From NCBI RefSeq assembly GCF_002105155.1, contig NW_019028980.1, positions 558,001-622,000 of the forward strand: DNA of 64,000 bases, read 5' to 3'. The stretch is from Lobosporangium transversale (Eukaryota > Mortierellomycota > Mortierellomycetes > Mortierellales > Mortierellaceae). Both the position numbers and the translations under genes were made by a program. This document shows, piece after piece, positions 1-11,477 of this stretch. The notes under the pieces are model-generated. The model saw nothing but the letters and a program-made list of their open reading frames with translations. It made no database searches and was not told where the DNA came from. Each line of letters begins with the position of its first letter. The first letter of the stretch is position 1.

Positions 1-430
1 CTTAAAAGATCGAGCTTCGGTTAGGAAAAAAAAAGAAAGTAAGCTGAATTGAACTAATAACAATACCAATTAGTATACGCCTTTGCGGATGTAAAGCATT
101 TATTAGAAGACATATTAAAGCGGACTAACTCCTGCATAAGCATGATAAGTATTTGTACTTCAACGCTTTATAAGTTCCAATCCAATACATCTACTCGTCG
201 TGATATAGCCTCGTCATCGCCTGTAGTTCGAAACGCATGTTGACGACCACTTATTAATAAAGCCGATTCGCGTATCGAATTGATGGGATGAACGGTTTCA
301 ACATTATCGCGCGAAGGGAGAGGTGCAAGATAGTAAAAATACTCAATAGAGAGAAGGAGAGATAGGAAATATTTTAAAATATATATTTTTCCTTGCATTG
401 ATTATCACCATTTCATCATTTTCAATTTCA
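1..430. other. Upstream non-coding region
   Basis: AT-rich sequence ahead of the transporter gene. I see no convincing coding exon or RNA gene. It presumably holds the promoter and 5' leader of the gene starting at 431, but I recognise no specific element. Confidence 0.4.
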
Positions 431-918
431 ATGCGACCGTCATCTACATCCCATTGTACAGACGTTGGAGTCCTGAGCCTGCTGCAGGCCATTCCATGTC
501 GTTACTGGATTATATTGCTCTGTGGATTCGGACTGATGATCTCTTATGCAGGCATGTTCACCAAAGAATGAAAATAAAGGATATGACGAACGTGCACAAG
601 TTCTAATAAAATGACGCATCCAATGTTCCAAATGTCTGTTGTTCTCTCTCACGGATAGATCGGTCAAATATGGCTGTAGCAATTGTGGCTATTGCACGCG
701 AGTATGGCTACACAAAACCTCAACAAGGTCTCATCTTAGCCGCGTTCTTTTTAGGATACATTTCAACACCCATCCTTGGAGGCACATTGGCAGATCGTTA
801 TGGCGGCAAGTCTGTCCTTGCCATTGGTATGAATGCCATCAAGTCCTATCTATCTATTTTTATACACTCTCTGCACTGAACCCTTTCAGGAGTGAGGGTT
901 TTAGAGATATAAGTTTTA

Positions 919-949
<31 letters not shown>

Positions 950-2961
950 CAGGTGGATTGATTTGGACAGTTTTTACAATATTAACGCCTCTTGCATCGA
1001 GTGCTGGAGTTTTCTGGATAGTTGCTGCTCGTATAGGACTCGGGCTAGGTGAAGGTATACACTTCACAAGAATATCTCAGTAAATGGTTTTGCTGTCAAA
1101 GGAGAATAATGCTAGTGTCTGAGAAAACGGTATTAAACTATGAAGTAAAATCGCGCTCCGGCGTTTCTTTTTTTTTTTTTTTTGTTTTTGGAAATTACTA
1201 AGGTGTTGCATATCCTTCCGTTCATGCGATGATTGGAACTTGGATCCCACCAAATGAACGCTCCAAGGCTGTTGCGACTGTCACAGCTTTTGCATACTTG
1301 GGCTCCGTTATAGCCCTTCCAACTTCGTCAGCCTTAGTGGTGTCTTCGTGGGGCTGGCGAAGCATCTTCTGGCTCTTTGGGATCCTAGGGTCAGTGTGGA
1401 ACGTGGCATGGCAGGTAAATTGTACGGAATGAAGGAGGTTTAGCATTATATAGTAAGACCGCTAATGAATATCCAATTCATCGTTATTACCGTCTTGCCT
1501 CTTTTTTTTTTTTTTTTTTCTTTTTTAACAAGATCTGGGGTGCAAGCGAGCCGTCTTCTTGCAGATGGATTTCTGAACATGAGAAACACTGGATTTATCA
1601 ACAGCAGCAACTGGACCGACGGCGCGACGTTATACGGGATAATGGTGCATTATTGGAAAGGATAAATTCCAGAAATACACTGGATCAGGAAAACGATAGC
1701 CCACAGCACATCCAGGCAGCACTTGCTGCATTAAGAGGGACGTTTATCGCCTATCATTCTCTATCGCCCACTATCGATGACAGTAACTTGGATGATACAA
1801 CTACCCTATGTGTTTCCGAAGAAAGTGATGGCTTGAATGATCACCTAAAGGTCCAAACGATATCATTCTCGCCAGGGCTCAGTCCAAGCAGGACAACCGC
1901 AACCGAATCTCTATCATTGACAGCATGCAGCTCACGCTGGGAAATATTTCGCAACAAGATACGATCCAAGAGACGTGATGGTGTTAAGGTAGCCAGAAGT
2001 ACGCCTGTACCATGGAAAGAGTTAATAATGCGACGAGAAGTTTGGGCAATCATTTTTTCACAGGTAGTGATAAAAACAAATAACAAAAGTAAAGAGTAAA
2101 AGCAAGAGGTCCCAGATTTTTAAACAACAATCGAGCAAAAACGACTAACCTAAAGAACTATTAGTTATTTAACTCGTTCGGCTTTTTCATAATGCAGTCC
2201 TGGCTCCCCACATTTTATCTCGATTATTATGGTGTGGATGTAGGGAAGATTGGTTACTTTGCAGGTAATTTCTCTTTTTTATTTTATTTTAATTTATTTT
2301 GATATTTTATTTGTTGCATTTATATCTTTACTTCTATGTAAAAACTATAGTCGTACCATCAGCAGTACAAGGCACCATGGGGCTAGTAGCAGGTTATCTT
2401 GGGGATAAAGCCGCTCAGGACTGGCACTGGGCAACATTAACCGTCCGCAGGGCAGGTCAAACAGTCGGCAGTCTCGGCTTGGGCGTTTTCTTGTTGATTG
2501 CCGTTGGCTTTGCACACACAGCAACATTGGCCATGGCTTTGATCACCATTGGAATGGCTCTAAATGGATTCACTATGATCGGGGCGTCTGCTTATCAAGT
2601 ACGCTTGCTATATTATGTTGTACTATACAATGCTTAATTCTATATTTATTTACTCATATTTTAAAGGTATATTTTTCTAATTTTTTATTTTGTTTGCTTT
2701 CTATAGCACGATTTTTGTCCTGAGTATGCGGGGTTTATTTTCTCGCTTGGAAACACTGCAGGCTCCATTCCAGCACTCTTTGGTGTTTTCCTAGTTGGCG
2801 TACTACTCGATAATGGCGGTGGTAATAGCGGCACCAATCCATGGGCTCTTGTCTGGACCATAGTCTGTCTCTTTTACATCACTGGAACCATTCTATTCAT
2901 ACTGCTGTCAACCCACAAGAAGTTTTCTCTAAACGCCATTACCACACTCGCGGGGCAATGA
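431..2961 (+). CDS. MFS transporter of the SLC17 (organic anion/phosphate cotransporter) type
   Basis: Predicted 567-residue membrane transporter of the major facilitator superfamily. Eight exons fit: 431-551, 659-826, 953-1054, 1203-1414, 1533-2063, 2198-2264, 2351-2598 and 2707-2961, and the sum is an exact multiple of three. After the first membrane segment comes a Y-x2-R-x-N-M-x-V-A-I-like stretch (ADRSNMAVAI), the hallmark of the SLC17/anion:cation symporter family. An MFS loop motif (GGTLADRYGGK) and a helix reading RIGLGLGEG follow. Exon 5 encodes a long hydrophilic Ser/Thr-rich loop of roughly 150 residues between the two six-helix halves, longer than usual. The first intron begins with GC rather than GT. 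Substrate cannot be told from sequence; vacuolar or plasma-membrane organic anion, nucleotide or phosphate transport are the family options. The ATG at 431 is the first in frame. Confidence 0.85.
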
Positions 2962-3121
2962 ATTAAAAGTCCAGAAAATAGAGGTGGACATTTGTACGTT
3001 TGTTCGGTGCTTTAGTAGCCAGTGTAGAAAAATGGAATAGCTTCCAACATTTTCAAATCTACTATCATACGTTGTTCCATCTATGAAAAGTCTATCCTGC
3101 CGTAGTCGAGTTTCTTAAGTT

Positions 3122-3182
<61 letters not shown>

Positions 3183-3846
3183 GTTCTTTTAGGATAAATG
3201 TTTGATAGAAGATGAGAATATCCGATCAAGCTCATATGCTTTTCTTCTACGGTTTTTCGATATAACGCATTGTTCATTGTTCTTCCTTAGCCAAATTGCA
3301 AAAGTAGGGTACTCTTCGTTTCAAATACTTCAGATCAAATAAGCCTTACTCTTAATTTAAATGGTATATTTTGTATTTTTTTTTTTTTTGTTTTGTTTTG
3401 ACAATCAATTGAGCAAAATAGTGGTCTTTTTCTTTAGAAAACAGCACAGCTCTTGTCTGACGTGGCCTATACTTCGACCAGAGAAAGTGGCACAAATTGT
3501 TTACTTGTTTGTGTTTACTTGAGTGTGAATGTTGAACAACCTCAAAAGCAAGCTGTCCTATTTTCATCATGTTACTTGTTACCACATGTATTTACTATGC
3601 TACCGAAAGATCTGTGTTTATTTTACAGAATAAATAAATACATGTCTCTTTCGCTCTTAAAGAAAAGAGCAAGATTTAATGCGAAGGTGGAAGCACAAAA
3701 GCAGTGAAGTGATCAAGGAATCAACACACCAGATATTATCCAGGGATCGTTGTTATAGTTCTGGAGGAATAGATCGATAAAGGTCCCATTGAAAAATCCT
3801 CTTGCAATATCGATGGTGTCAAATTGTGACAGGCTTTTTACAAAAA
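2962..3846. other. Intergenic stretch with a T22-A38 tract
   Basis: No coding exon is supported. The main feature is a run of 22 T followed directly by 38 A at 3120-3179, which could fold back on itself. The rest is AT-rich with short chance ORFs. Confidence 0.4.
3120..3179. repeat. Poly(T)22-poly(A)38 snap-back tract
   Basis: Uninterrupted T run immediately followed by an uninterrupted A run, 160 bp downstream of the transporter stop codon. Smaller Tn-An junctions occur in an intron near 8451-8485 and at 39884-39903. Confidence 0.95.
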
Positions 3847-4247
3847 TCCCAATTGTGGATCATTTTTAGATCCCACAATAAAGACAAGTTTTCAATCCCA
3901 GTTTTTCTGAGCTTTCCAATTGTTTTCGCCAGTCACTCAGGACAAGGACTATAAAAGCACCTTTCAATCGGGAAGCTGTTGTTTCTGTATCGACTGTACT
4001 TACAGGATCTCTGTCTAGTACATCTCTAGTCTTTGTTTTCCAACTCAGACACACAGTTTACTCTCGACGATGAGTTGCAGCGCGCTGCCCGTAAAGGGAA
4101 GCGAAGCAACAGGTCTTGTTCCTCTGGGACAGTTCCTGGTAGCTTATTGATGATCTTGTCTGGCCTTATGTTAATAAGACCATGATGAGGGCGGTCGCGC
4201 ATTCTGAGAGTTTACCTTACACTTTTCTCTTATATTCAATCAAATCA
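3847..4247 (-). repeat. 401-bp repeat, left arm of an inverted pair
   Basis: The reverse complement matches 12635-13035 over the same length with only a few mismatches, for example TAT/AAT at one codon and G/A near one end. Both copies contain the same reading frames, including a 62-codon stretch read on the minus strand here and on the plus strand in the other copy. I found neither terminal inverted repeats nor a target-site duplication. This locus carries further ORF remnants on the same strand just upstream (4293-4466, about 4620-4745), so it may be the longer parent copy. Confidence 0.85.
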
Positions 4248-4292
4248 ATCATCCAAATTTTTTCGTAACTCTCTTCACTCTTATATTCAAAG

Positions 4293-4466
4293 CTATGCCA
4301 TGAAGTTGAATGCGGTTCGGATGAAGAAGACTTGCTCCAGATCTGAGAGACCTAATAACTGGAAGGCGAATGCGATGTAAAGGGCCGCCACTAAGGTCTC
4401 GGTAGCTGTCCCTACGACAGTTAGAATAAGAACATTTACTGATGACGATCGATAAACACTCAACAT
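4293..4466 (-). pseudogene. 57-codon ORF, exon-like remnant of unknown gene
   Basis: Opens with ATG and reads 57 residues, the middle being hydrophobic (VVGTATETLVAALYIAFAF) and compositionally protein-like. It lies just upstream, on the same strand, of the left repeat arm. I do not recognise the family. It could be an exon of a decayed transposon or host gene; no complete gene can be assembled here. A chance ORF is not excluded. Confidence 0.25.
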
Positions 4467-4619
4467 CCACTATTCAACATTGACATGTAAAAAATTGAAT
4501 TGTGTAGTGGCTACTAGAATGGCGTAAATTGTACCATTGATCCAGAATAGGCACATGCGAACAGCGATCCTCTTGTAGGAAGCCCTTTAGCATAGCAAAA
4601 CTAAAGAAAAAAAAAAAGT

Positions 4620-4745
4620 CAGTAGTTCGTAAAACCCGTTGAAAAAGTACTTGTACATGGGAACGCAACCATGAAGCTAAATGACTATGCTTTAAAACAT
4701 CAATACTTTCCAAAACTGCCCTGCATAATTTTGGACTGGCTCCTA
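4620..4745 (-). pseudogene. Exon-like fragment, unknown family
   Basis: On the minus strand this reads about 40 residues including CRAVLESIDVLKHSHLASWL, with normal amino-acid composition, then runs into a poly(T) stretch that could be an intron pyrimidine tract. A second frame continues further downstream on the same strand. It probably belongs to the same decayed gene as the remnants at 4293-4466 and in the 401-bp repeat. Function unknown. Confidence 0.25.
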
Positions 4746-4819
4746 ATTATTGTATTACCAGTGTTTCTCCTATGATTGACTCTCTTTGCTCAACTTGACC
4801 CCTGACACCCCTTGTACTT

Positions 4820-4936
4820 GTGATGGTGAATGACGAGTTTATGCTTACTCAATATCAGTAGCATCTACACCATTCCTTGCGGCAAACGATTTTGAGAGAT
4901 CCTTAAAGCTGGATTATATGGTGCTGGACATAGATG
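4820..4936 (+). pseudogene. Possible orphan exon followed by a consensus splice donor
   Basis: The plus strand reads about 30 protein-like residues (including FLAANDFERSLKLDYMVLD) immediately followed by GTAAGT. No partner exon was found on either side, so it is more likely a gene fragment than a functional exon. Confidence 0.2.
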
Positions 4937-4939
4937 TAA

Positions 4940-6732
4940 GTGGTTCAAGTCAGCTTTGTCTTCAAAGAATTATTTTTTCTTTTCCTGTATTGGAATGATG
5001 CATGTGCTGCAATGTGAAGAGAGAAAGAAAGGAAAGGAGAGGAGAAGATGTGTGAGTTACTGGCACAGATGATGGTATAGATACAATAAACAGAAGGAGA
5101 CATATGCATATATACAGTTGTTAGTCATTTTTAAAGACCAATTGAGCTTTGCCTCAAGGACGATGAAGGAAATGTGGGACACCTAGACTAAGAGATATAG
5201 AGCAAAGCTCATAGTTGTTAAAAAAAAAGCATGCGAAGGAGGCATCGGATAAGCTACGCACAAAGCATGAGCACTTTGGGGCAATCAGCCTCAGGAGAAG
5301 CGAGCTAACTAAAGCCCAGTTTGATAGCCACACTAGCTGTGCTAGGACTAAGAGAACTGACTATGTATTGCTCCCTCTTAGTCGTGCCCTTGGCCACACG
5401 TAATTGAACCCGAGATTGCGCCGTCACTAAATTTTAGGTTAGTGCGTCCATCAGTTCCGCATCTTATCAAAACAAGACTAGTCGTACGGGGCTTACATAA
5501 CTTTCGAAGTTTTTAGGGAGAGAAGCCATAAAATACCCCGGCATTTCGGCCAATGGGCAGGGCTAAAGCGCAAATCGCTTACAAAAAAAACTGAGAACTA
5601 AAGAGAATGGAGGATAGAGGAGGGAAAAGGGACGGGCCTTTTGTAACAGGGCTTCATTGGCCTTAAACGTTCAAATTCATAAAAAAAGTTGCCGTTTAAT
5701 TGGTTCTCTATTGCTGATTGCTTTTTTTTTTTTTTTACTCTATTTGTCTGTAGAGCTTTGGAGGTTATTCAAAAAATGAAGTGTATTTTGAAAAGACCAA
5801 ATGTTCACTTTTTTCTTTGGTTAATAGACAAAAAGGAGCATAAATAGGGAGAGGACAGCAAAAAAAGGTAGGATGAGCATTACAAGCAATGGGAATAAGC
5901 TTATAACACAGTAATATATTAATTTTGTTCTCATTCAAGACAGGGGACAGCAAATAAAGCACTTGGAGACATTGAAATTCGGTTGAGCGACAAAGGAGGA
6001 AGTGGAAAGGGAGAGCCTTGTAAACATAGCCTTGTCTCCTCTTTTCTCTCTCACTTCGAGACTCAATTAGGGAGCCTCTAATCTCATTTCTTTAGGCTCC
6101 ATAACCCATGTCCTCGCGTTTTCAGACCCTCTCATCTTTCTGTACTCATCGACTTATGTCTTTGCGCTTTCCTCACTCTTTGTAATATGGAATAAATAAT
6201 ATGCCATGGAATATTGAATGTAAGGTAGGGCATTTTCTTTGTGCTTCGTATAGCGGCTTTGCCAGCCAGGAATAAGCTGATCAGAAGTGAAAAACCAATA
6301 GGCGATCATATTTGGTGTTGCAACTACGCCCCATCATGCCTTGCAAAAAACAAAAAAAACCATTCATGTAAAAGCAGAATAATTATAGCAATAACAAATT
6401 GTTTGAGCTCAGAACAACGTGGCCGTGGATTGGGCATTGAGCCTCATGTAATAGTACTGATGCCCCTAACACGAAGGTATTCTTTTGTAGCAGCTCCTGA
6501 GCATTGGCATGCAAATGGAGTAATCGCAAAGAGACAGTATTTAAAACGAGCTGTATCTTTGATCCAGCCCTTTTCTTCCTTCTTTGTTTGGACCTTTGCC
6601 TTTATCGATTTCTTCCCTTACCATAAAATAGTCCTCGCTCGCCTTTATTCTCCCCCATTTTGCTTCGCTCGCTAAAGCATAACAAAGCAACAGTGATTTC
6701 GGAATAGAAATTCTCCTAATAACACTAGCACC
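4940..6732. other. Gene-poor intergenic region
   Basis: About 1.8 kb without an exon I can support. Reading frames near 5215-5403 and 6241-6675 are open, but the second begins at GTG and neither shows a family motif. Homopolymer runs are scattered. I see no tRNA-like cloverleaf or recognisable snRNA. Confidence 0.4.
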
Positions 6733-7227
6733 ATGCTTTTCAATCACCCCAGTGCCTTCGTTTTCTCAACTCCATACCAAACAACTTCCTCATCATCCCC
6801 ATACTCGGCCCCTTTAAGAGGCCTACATATCCAATTGACACCTCCACCACATGTTGGAGCATCCGAGGGTCCAACTTGGTCACCATATCTCAAGTCGTCG
6901 CAACAAGTCTCTTCTCGATTGTATGATCACAACCATATGAACTGGTCTTCTACTAGCTTTTCGAATATCTCACATGGCCGTTCCCGAAGCGGCCCATCAT
7001 CATCATCATTGTCGGTATCATCAGCGTCAATATCAGCATCCATGGCTTCTTCTGCATGCTTCTCTTTGTCAATGCCAAGCGAGGACGGCGATACAGTTGA
7101 GGAGCTTGATGAAAGAGATGTTTTTAATGATAGATGGAAGAGGTTCAATCTTGAAGAGATGGCACAAGAGCCTCCAAGCCCATTACCATCCTTCTCTAAG
7201 ATCATCGCCATCTCATCCGATCAATAA
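6733..7227 (+). CDS. Ser-rich hypothetical protein
   Basis: Single-exon ORF of 164 codons starting in the favourable context CACCATG. The N-terminal half is rich in Ser, Pro, Tyr and Thr, followed by a run of Ser residues and a short acidic segment (DGDTVEELDERD) leading into WKRFNLEEMAQEPPSP, the most protein-like part. No domain, signal peptide or membrane segment is visible, so it looks largely disordered. An AATAAA lies about 110 bp downstream of the stop. I do not recognise the family. It stands alone between a gene-poor region and the exonuclease gene. The length and start context favour a real gene over a chance ORF, but not strongly. Confidence 0.5.
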   Translation: MLFNHPSAFVFSTPYQTTSSSSPYSAPLRGLHIQLTPPPHVGASEGPTWSPYLKSSQQVSSRLYDHNHMNWSSTSFSNISHGRSRSGPSSSSLSVSSASISASMASSACFSLSMPSEDGDTVEELDERDVFNDRWKRFNLEEMAQEPPSPLPSFSKIIAISSDQ

Positions 7228-7630
7228 AAGAGAGAGAATGCAGGCTTTTGCTTACATGAGACAGATCAAACATCTCCCATCTTTCACGCGCGCCTTTTTA
7301 TCTTTCTGTCAAAGGATACTAAAAAAAAGTAAATGAAATAAAGTGTACAGAATCTTCCCTAAATGAGTGGGCCTTTTTTTTTCTCATTTTCGCTATTATT
7401 ACTTGCTTCGCCAAAGGTTGGATCGATCATATGGTGCAATGCATGCTGACCACAGTTGAACCGCAAAAGAGCACAAAAAGATGCTGTTTGCAAAGCAGTC
7501 CACTTCCTTTTTTTTTTTATTCTTGATGGTGGCAAAAATGGTGACCTGAGCGTTATTGCACTCTATTTAGTACATACATTACCTCCTGTCATCTCATTCT
7601 TGTCATCAACTACATCCACAATAGTAACAA

Positions 7631-7663
<33 letters not shown>

Positions 7664-7882
7664 AATCAACAACACACGCAGATACTTGTCCTTCTACCTT
7701 CCTCTCATCCCGCTGTCCATCGCCGGCTAAAGTCATTCTCAATCGCACATCATCCTACCCCTTGCGCACTTACAAAAAAGAAATCCATAACAAAACTCGG
7801 TCCAAGCGCATTTATTGCGCTTTTGTTGAATGAGAGCCTGAGGAAGAAAGTATCGGCTTCTGACTACACGTCAAGTATCGCA
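7228..7882. other. Intergenic region with CAA/CAG microsatellite
   Basis: Between the Ser-rich ORF and the exonuclease gene. It contains an interrupted CAACAG microsatellite at about 7626-7662 within an open frame that I do not accept as a gene. It probably includes the exonuclease promoter and leader. Confidence 0.5.
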
Positions 7883-8452
7883 ATGCTGTCATCTTGCACA
7901 ACGCTCCCATTGCGACGACTTCGTACCCCTTTTGGCGCGCCATGTTTTTTGCGTTTTATGGACGTATTTAGACCAAGAAGTGCTAGTTTCCCTCAAAACT
8001 TCACTGTGGATATAGCGCGTCAGGGGCAAAGAAATTCTAGCCGAGATGCCACTTCGACTCATGTCAAATCAAGGTCATATGACTATGCAACAATGGCAGG
8101 AATTCCTAGAGTAGTATCACCCCAACGACATGTTACTACGTTGACTACCGGTCGACCGAAATATAGCTCGCCTGTGAAAAAATCAGAAAAAGCCGTCCAA
8201 TCATCATTGATATCGTCTTTGATATCATCGACGCCGTTATCATTGTTATCATCAATATCGTCATCAGCGCCAAAAACACAGAGGTCTATAAGCTTTCCTC
8301 GACCAGGGAATTTAGTACCACCTGGTCCGGATGCATTACCCTATCTGGATTTTAGAACGAATGATTCAAGAGAAGTTTTTTATACGAATAATGAAGAAGA
8401 AGCTAACCTTTGGCTGGAGTCTCCAGAATCAAGCCGGTATGTTTTTTTTTTC

Positions 8453-8485
<33 letters not shown>

Positions 8486-10206
8486 GCACGAGTCTGTTCT
8501 CTAAAACAATCTTTTATAATTCTTCCAACCTTTTTGTTATTCAATAGAACGAAAATGTGGGCATTTGATCTCGAATGGAAAGCATACGACTATATAACGC
8601 GAGGAACCGGCCGCGTGGCACTTGTCCAACTTGGTAACGATAAAACCATCTATCTCTTTCACGTGATCCACATGAACAAGTTTCCATCAGTGCTTGCCCG
8701 TATCTTGGAGGACCCACGAGTCCTTAAGGTCGGTATTAATATCCAGTAAGCTAATCACCTCTAGACTGATGTTTCGTGATTTCATTGAAATGACTTGTTA
8801 TTCTACCTCGTTTTTATCATCTATTTATTTCTATAAATCTAATGTTCGATTGCTCAGCTAATATATACGGTGGTGTTTTCAAAATGGATGCTATAGAAAT
8901 GATGGAACCAAGCTCATGAAAGATTGGGGCGTTGGGTGTGCCAGCCTTGTGGAATTAGGTGTACTCTCGTTTCAGCTCCAGCCTGACCCATCACAACGTA
9001 TAGTCCGCAGCATGACAAACTTAACAAGGGAGTTGGTAATTTTTTTTTTTCTTTTTTGGTAAAGAGACGCTAGACAATATAGGGCTTCTCAAAAATAATC
9101 ATAGCTCATCCTTCTTTTTGTATTGTTTCTCGCCCTGTACATAGCTTAAGCATGATGTTAAGAAAAACAGTAGTACAAGAATGGGTGACTGGGATCGCAA
9201 GTGTTTATCATCAAAGCAATTAGCGTATGCTGCAAATGATGCGTTTGTTACATACAAAGTTGCGGAAAGAATCAAGGAATTGCAAATGCTTCAGCCTCCG
9301 CCTAAACAGGATTATATTGTACGACTTATAACGATCGGTGCTGACGGAGCCATACGTTCTGATGTGCGTGGCACGTTACAGGAGCGTGAGAACCATGCTA
9401 TGTCAATCCTGGATCTTGTAGATCGACCGTTAAAAGGCTCTGCAGTCAAAAAGTCTTCACCACTGGGAGATGAGTTGCCTTTGAGCACGACTACAGGTAT
9501 TACACCTGCAACAAAAGTTACAATGGCTGGACACAACTCTACAATTAGGGCGCGAAGGAAACAAAATACTAAAGCAAAGACATCAGCCGCACCTAAATCT
9601 TTGGATAATGTGATTATCCGTTTGCAAAAGTCAGAAACCGCCTCTTCTTCCTGGGATCTACCATCTGAGTCGCCAAGAAAACGCACTATAAAAAAGCTGT
9701 CTGCGTTGAAGGGAGATCTCAAATTTTTCTATACGAATAATGAAGAGACTCATCAAGCTATCAGGCACGGAAGTAGAAGCGTCGTCACTGTCATACCCTT
9801 AAAGCAGCGACAGCGATTTTTACGGCAACAAAAGAGGACATTCACGGACGAGAGGTTTACTTCTAGAGAGAGTAGTTGCAGAGCTGACAACAACAATGAT
9901 TATCATGGAGGAGGTGCCACTTCTGATAGCAACGGAGCAATTGAGATAAAAGGACATAGGTATGATGGCGATGTTTATTTGCCAAGTCAGTTGCTACCGG
10001 AGCCATTAGACGGAAAAGACGTGCTTGAAAGGAACCAGGCAGTTTGGCTAGAATCTAGTGGTAGTGATCATTTTGACAGCTCAGCTTTGTTGGACAGAGA
10101 AGATTGGTATCTAGGACAGAACCAGGCTTTATTTCAGTCACTTGTGTCAGACTCTATTGCTGGGGAAGCAATACCTTCGCGTAGAGACCCAGCGGGGTCA
10201 GAATAA
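7883..10206 (+). CDS. WRN-like 3'-5' exonuclease (DEDDy family)
   Basis: Predicted 648-residue protein from four exons (7883-8436, 8548-8745, 8897-9035, 9151-10206). The exonuclease core carries the DEDDy pattern: D192-x-E194 in WAFDLEW, D253 in NIQNDGTKL, and Y323-x3-D327 in LAYAANDAF. It should remove nucleotides from DNA or RNA 3' ends using two metal ions. The N-terminus (MLSSCTTLPLRRLRT...) is rich in Arg and Ser and lacks acidic residues over its first 25 residues, which would suit mitochondrial import, but the next Met at FMDVF could be used instead. There is no helicase domain. The C-terminal 300 residues are low-complexity and basic, and contain a second FYTNNEE motif (about residue 491) matching the one that opens the exonuclease domain (about residue 166). 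An AATAAA overlaps the stop codon. The start was chosen as the first ATG of the open frame. Confidence 0.85.
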
Positions 10207-10288
10207 AGTACACTGTACATATTTTATGTAGAAATTGTTACTCAGGTGAAACTTGTTTCTGGGCCTCTCAAGCATGAAACGCAGCAAT

Positions 10289-10294
10289 CACGTG
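10289..10294. promoter_or_regulatory. CACGTG E-box upstream of SR protein gene
   Basis: Perfect CACGTG palindrome in the 170-bp gap between the exonuclease stop and the SR-protein ATG, 82 bp before that ATG. Such palindromes bind bHLH factors (Cbf1/Pho4/USF type). Function here is inferred from position only. Confidence 0.4.
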
Positions 10295-10376
10295 ATGTCT
10301 ATCGATATTTTAGGCTTCAGCCGTTGAAGTTGATTGATTGATTGTTGTCACAAAAACTAAAAAGCATTGAATTACC

Positions 10377-11444
10377 ATGCCTCGCAATAACGATTCAGTC
10401 TCGCTCTATGTGAGCGGCTTCAGAGACAGCACTCGGTATGGATCAATTAAGAGAGGTAACATTTCTTCCTAACGCTGCTCGGACAATCCAATGGCTAACA
10501 GACAATGTCCGTAAATACGAACTTGTATAAAATATCCTCACAGTCCTAGTGATCTGGCTTCAATCTTTGAGCCTCACGGGCGTATCTTGGATGGTAATTA
10601 ATGCTACTTGAGTCCGTTTTCCTACTTACTTGCAGCTATACTCTGTCAGAAGCCAGCCCACTGATGTGCTCTTACTCTTTATCTTTTATTCAATTTCCTA
10701 TCCTACTGGGCATGGGATGCTAATGATCTTCAGTTTATATTCCCAAAGGTGAGTAAGATGAAGTAGAAAAGAGCGAAAACAGGATGTTTAATCTTTGAAT
10801 CCTATCCCTCCTCAGGTTAAAAACCTAAAACTTTTTTTACCTTTGTCAATTCGATTAGACTATTACACCCGTGCACCTCGAGGTTTTGCTTATATCCAGT
10901 AAGGAATATGTTTTAATGCATAATAACGGAATGATGCAACCAAATGAAAAAAGAGGATCAATTGTTTCCACAAAAAAAGTGATGCTTCGTTTAATTGGGT
11001 CATATGCAGGAGAAATTAACACAAGATACAATGAAAGAATGTCTACCTGCATGTTTTTAATGAACATTGATTGATATTGCACAGCATTGTTTAATGATTA
11101 TGTATTTCGCCTTCTGGTGCGCACCCTTTCTCTTTCTACACCTTTTTGTCCTAAATCAAAAGACACTTTTTTACTTCAAGTCAAGTCAAGAAGGAGCACC
11201 TGGGTTGAAACGACAAGACATATTATTCAAGGGGAGCTACGCTACCTGTGAAGATAAAAGGACTGGCGGAAAGGCTATACAAGATTAACAAAAAGATCTG
11301 CCCTCAAGAGAATGCATACTTTTTTTTTTGTTCATCTTATATCCCTTTACTATCCTCGACAGGCCTCATTTTCGCCACTTACTACCTATTGGACCAGCTC
11401 CTAACCGACTACCAAATAATCTACGTTTTCGCTCCTTACATACT

Positions 11445-11477
<33 letters not shown>

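Noticed and set aside
639-1067. Overlapping short ORFs on both strands around the transporter's first introns
   Set aside because: They are frame shadows or intron read-through; the spliced frame with SLC17 motifs explains the region.
5215-5403. 62-codon frame beginning in a poly(A) run
   Set aside because: Starts at TTG within a homopolymer, no motif, no splice partner.
6241-6675. 144-codon plus-strand frame
   Set aside because: Begins at GTG, has no motif, and its C-terminal part overlaps the likely leader of the downstream ORF; composition looks random.
7456-7833. 125-codon frame with Thr/Ala repeat
   Set aside because: Driven by the CAACAG microsatellite and starts at a non-ATG codon; better read as the leader region of the exonuclease gene.
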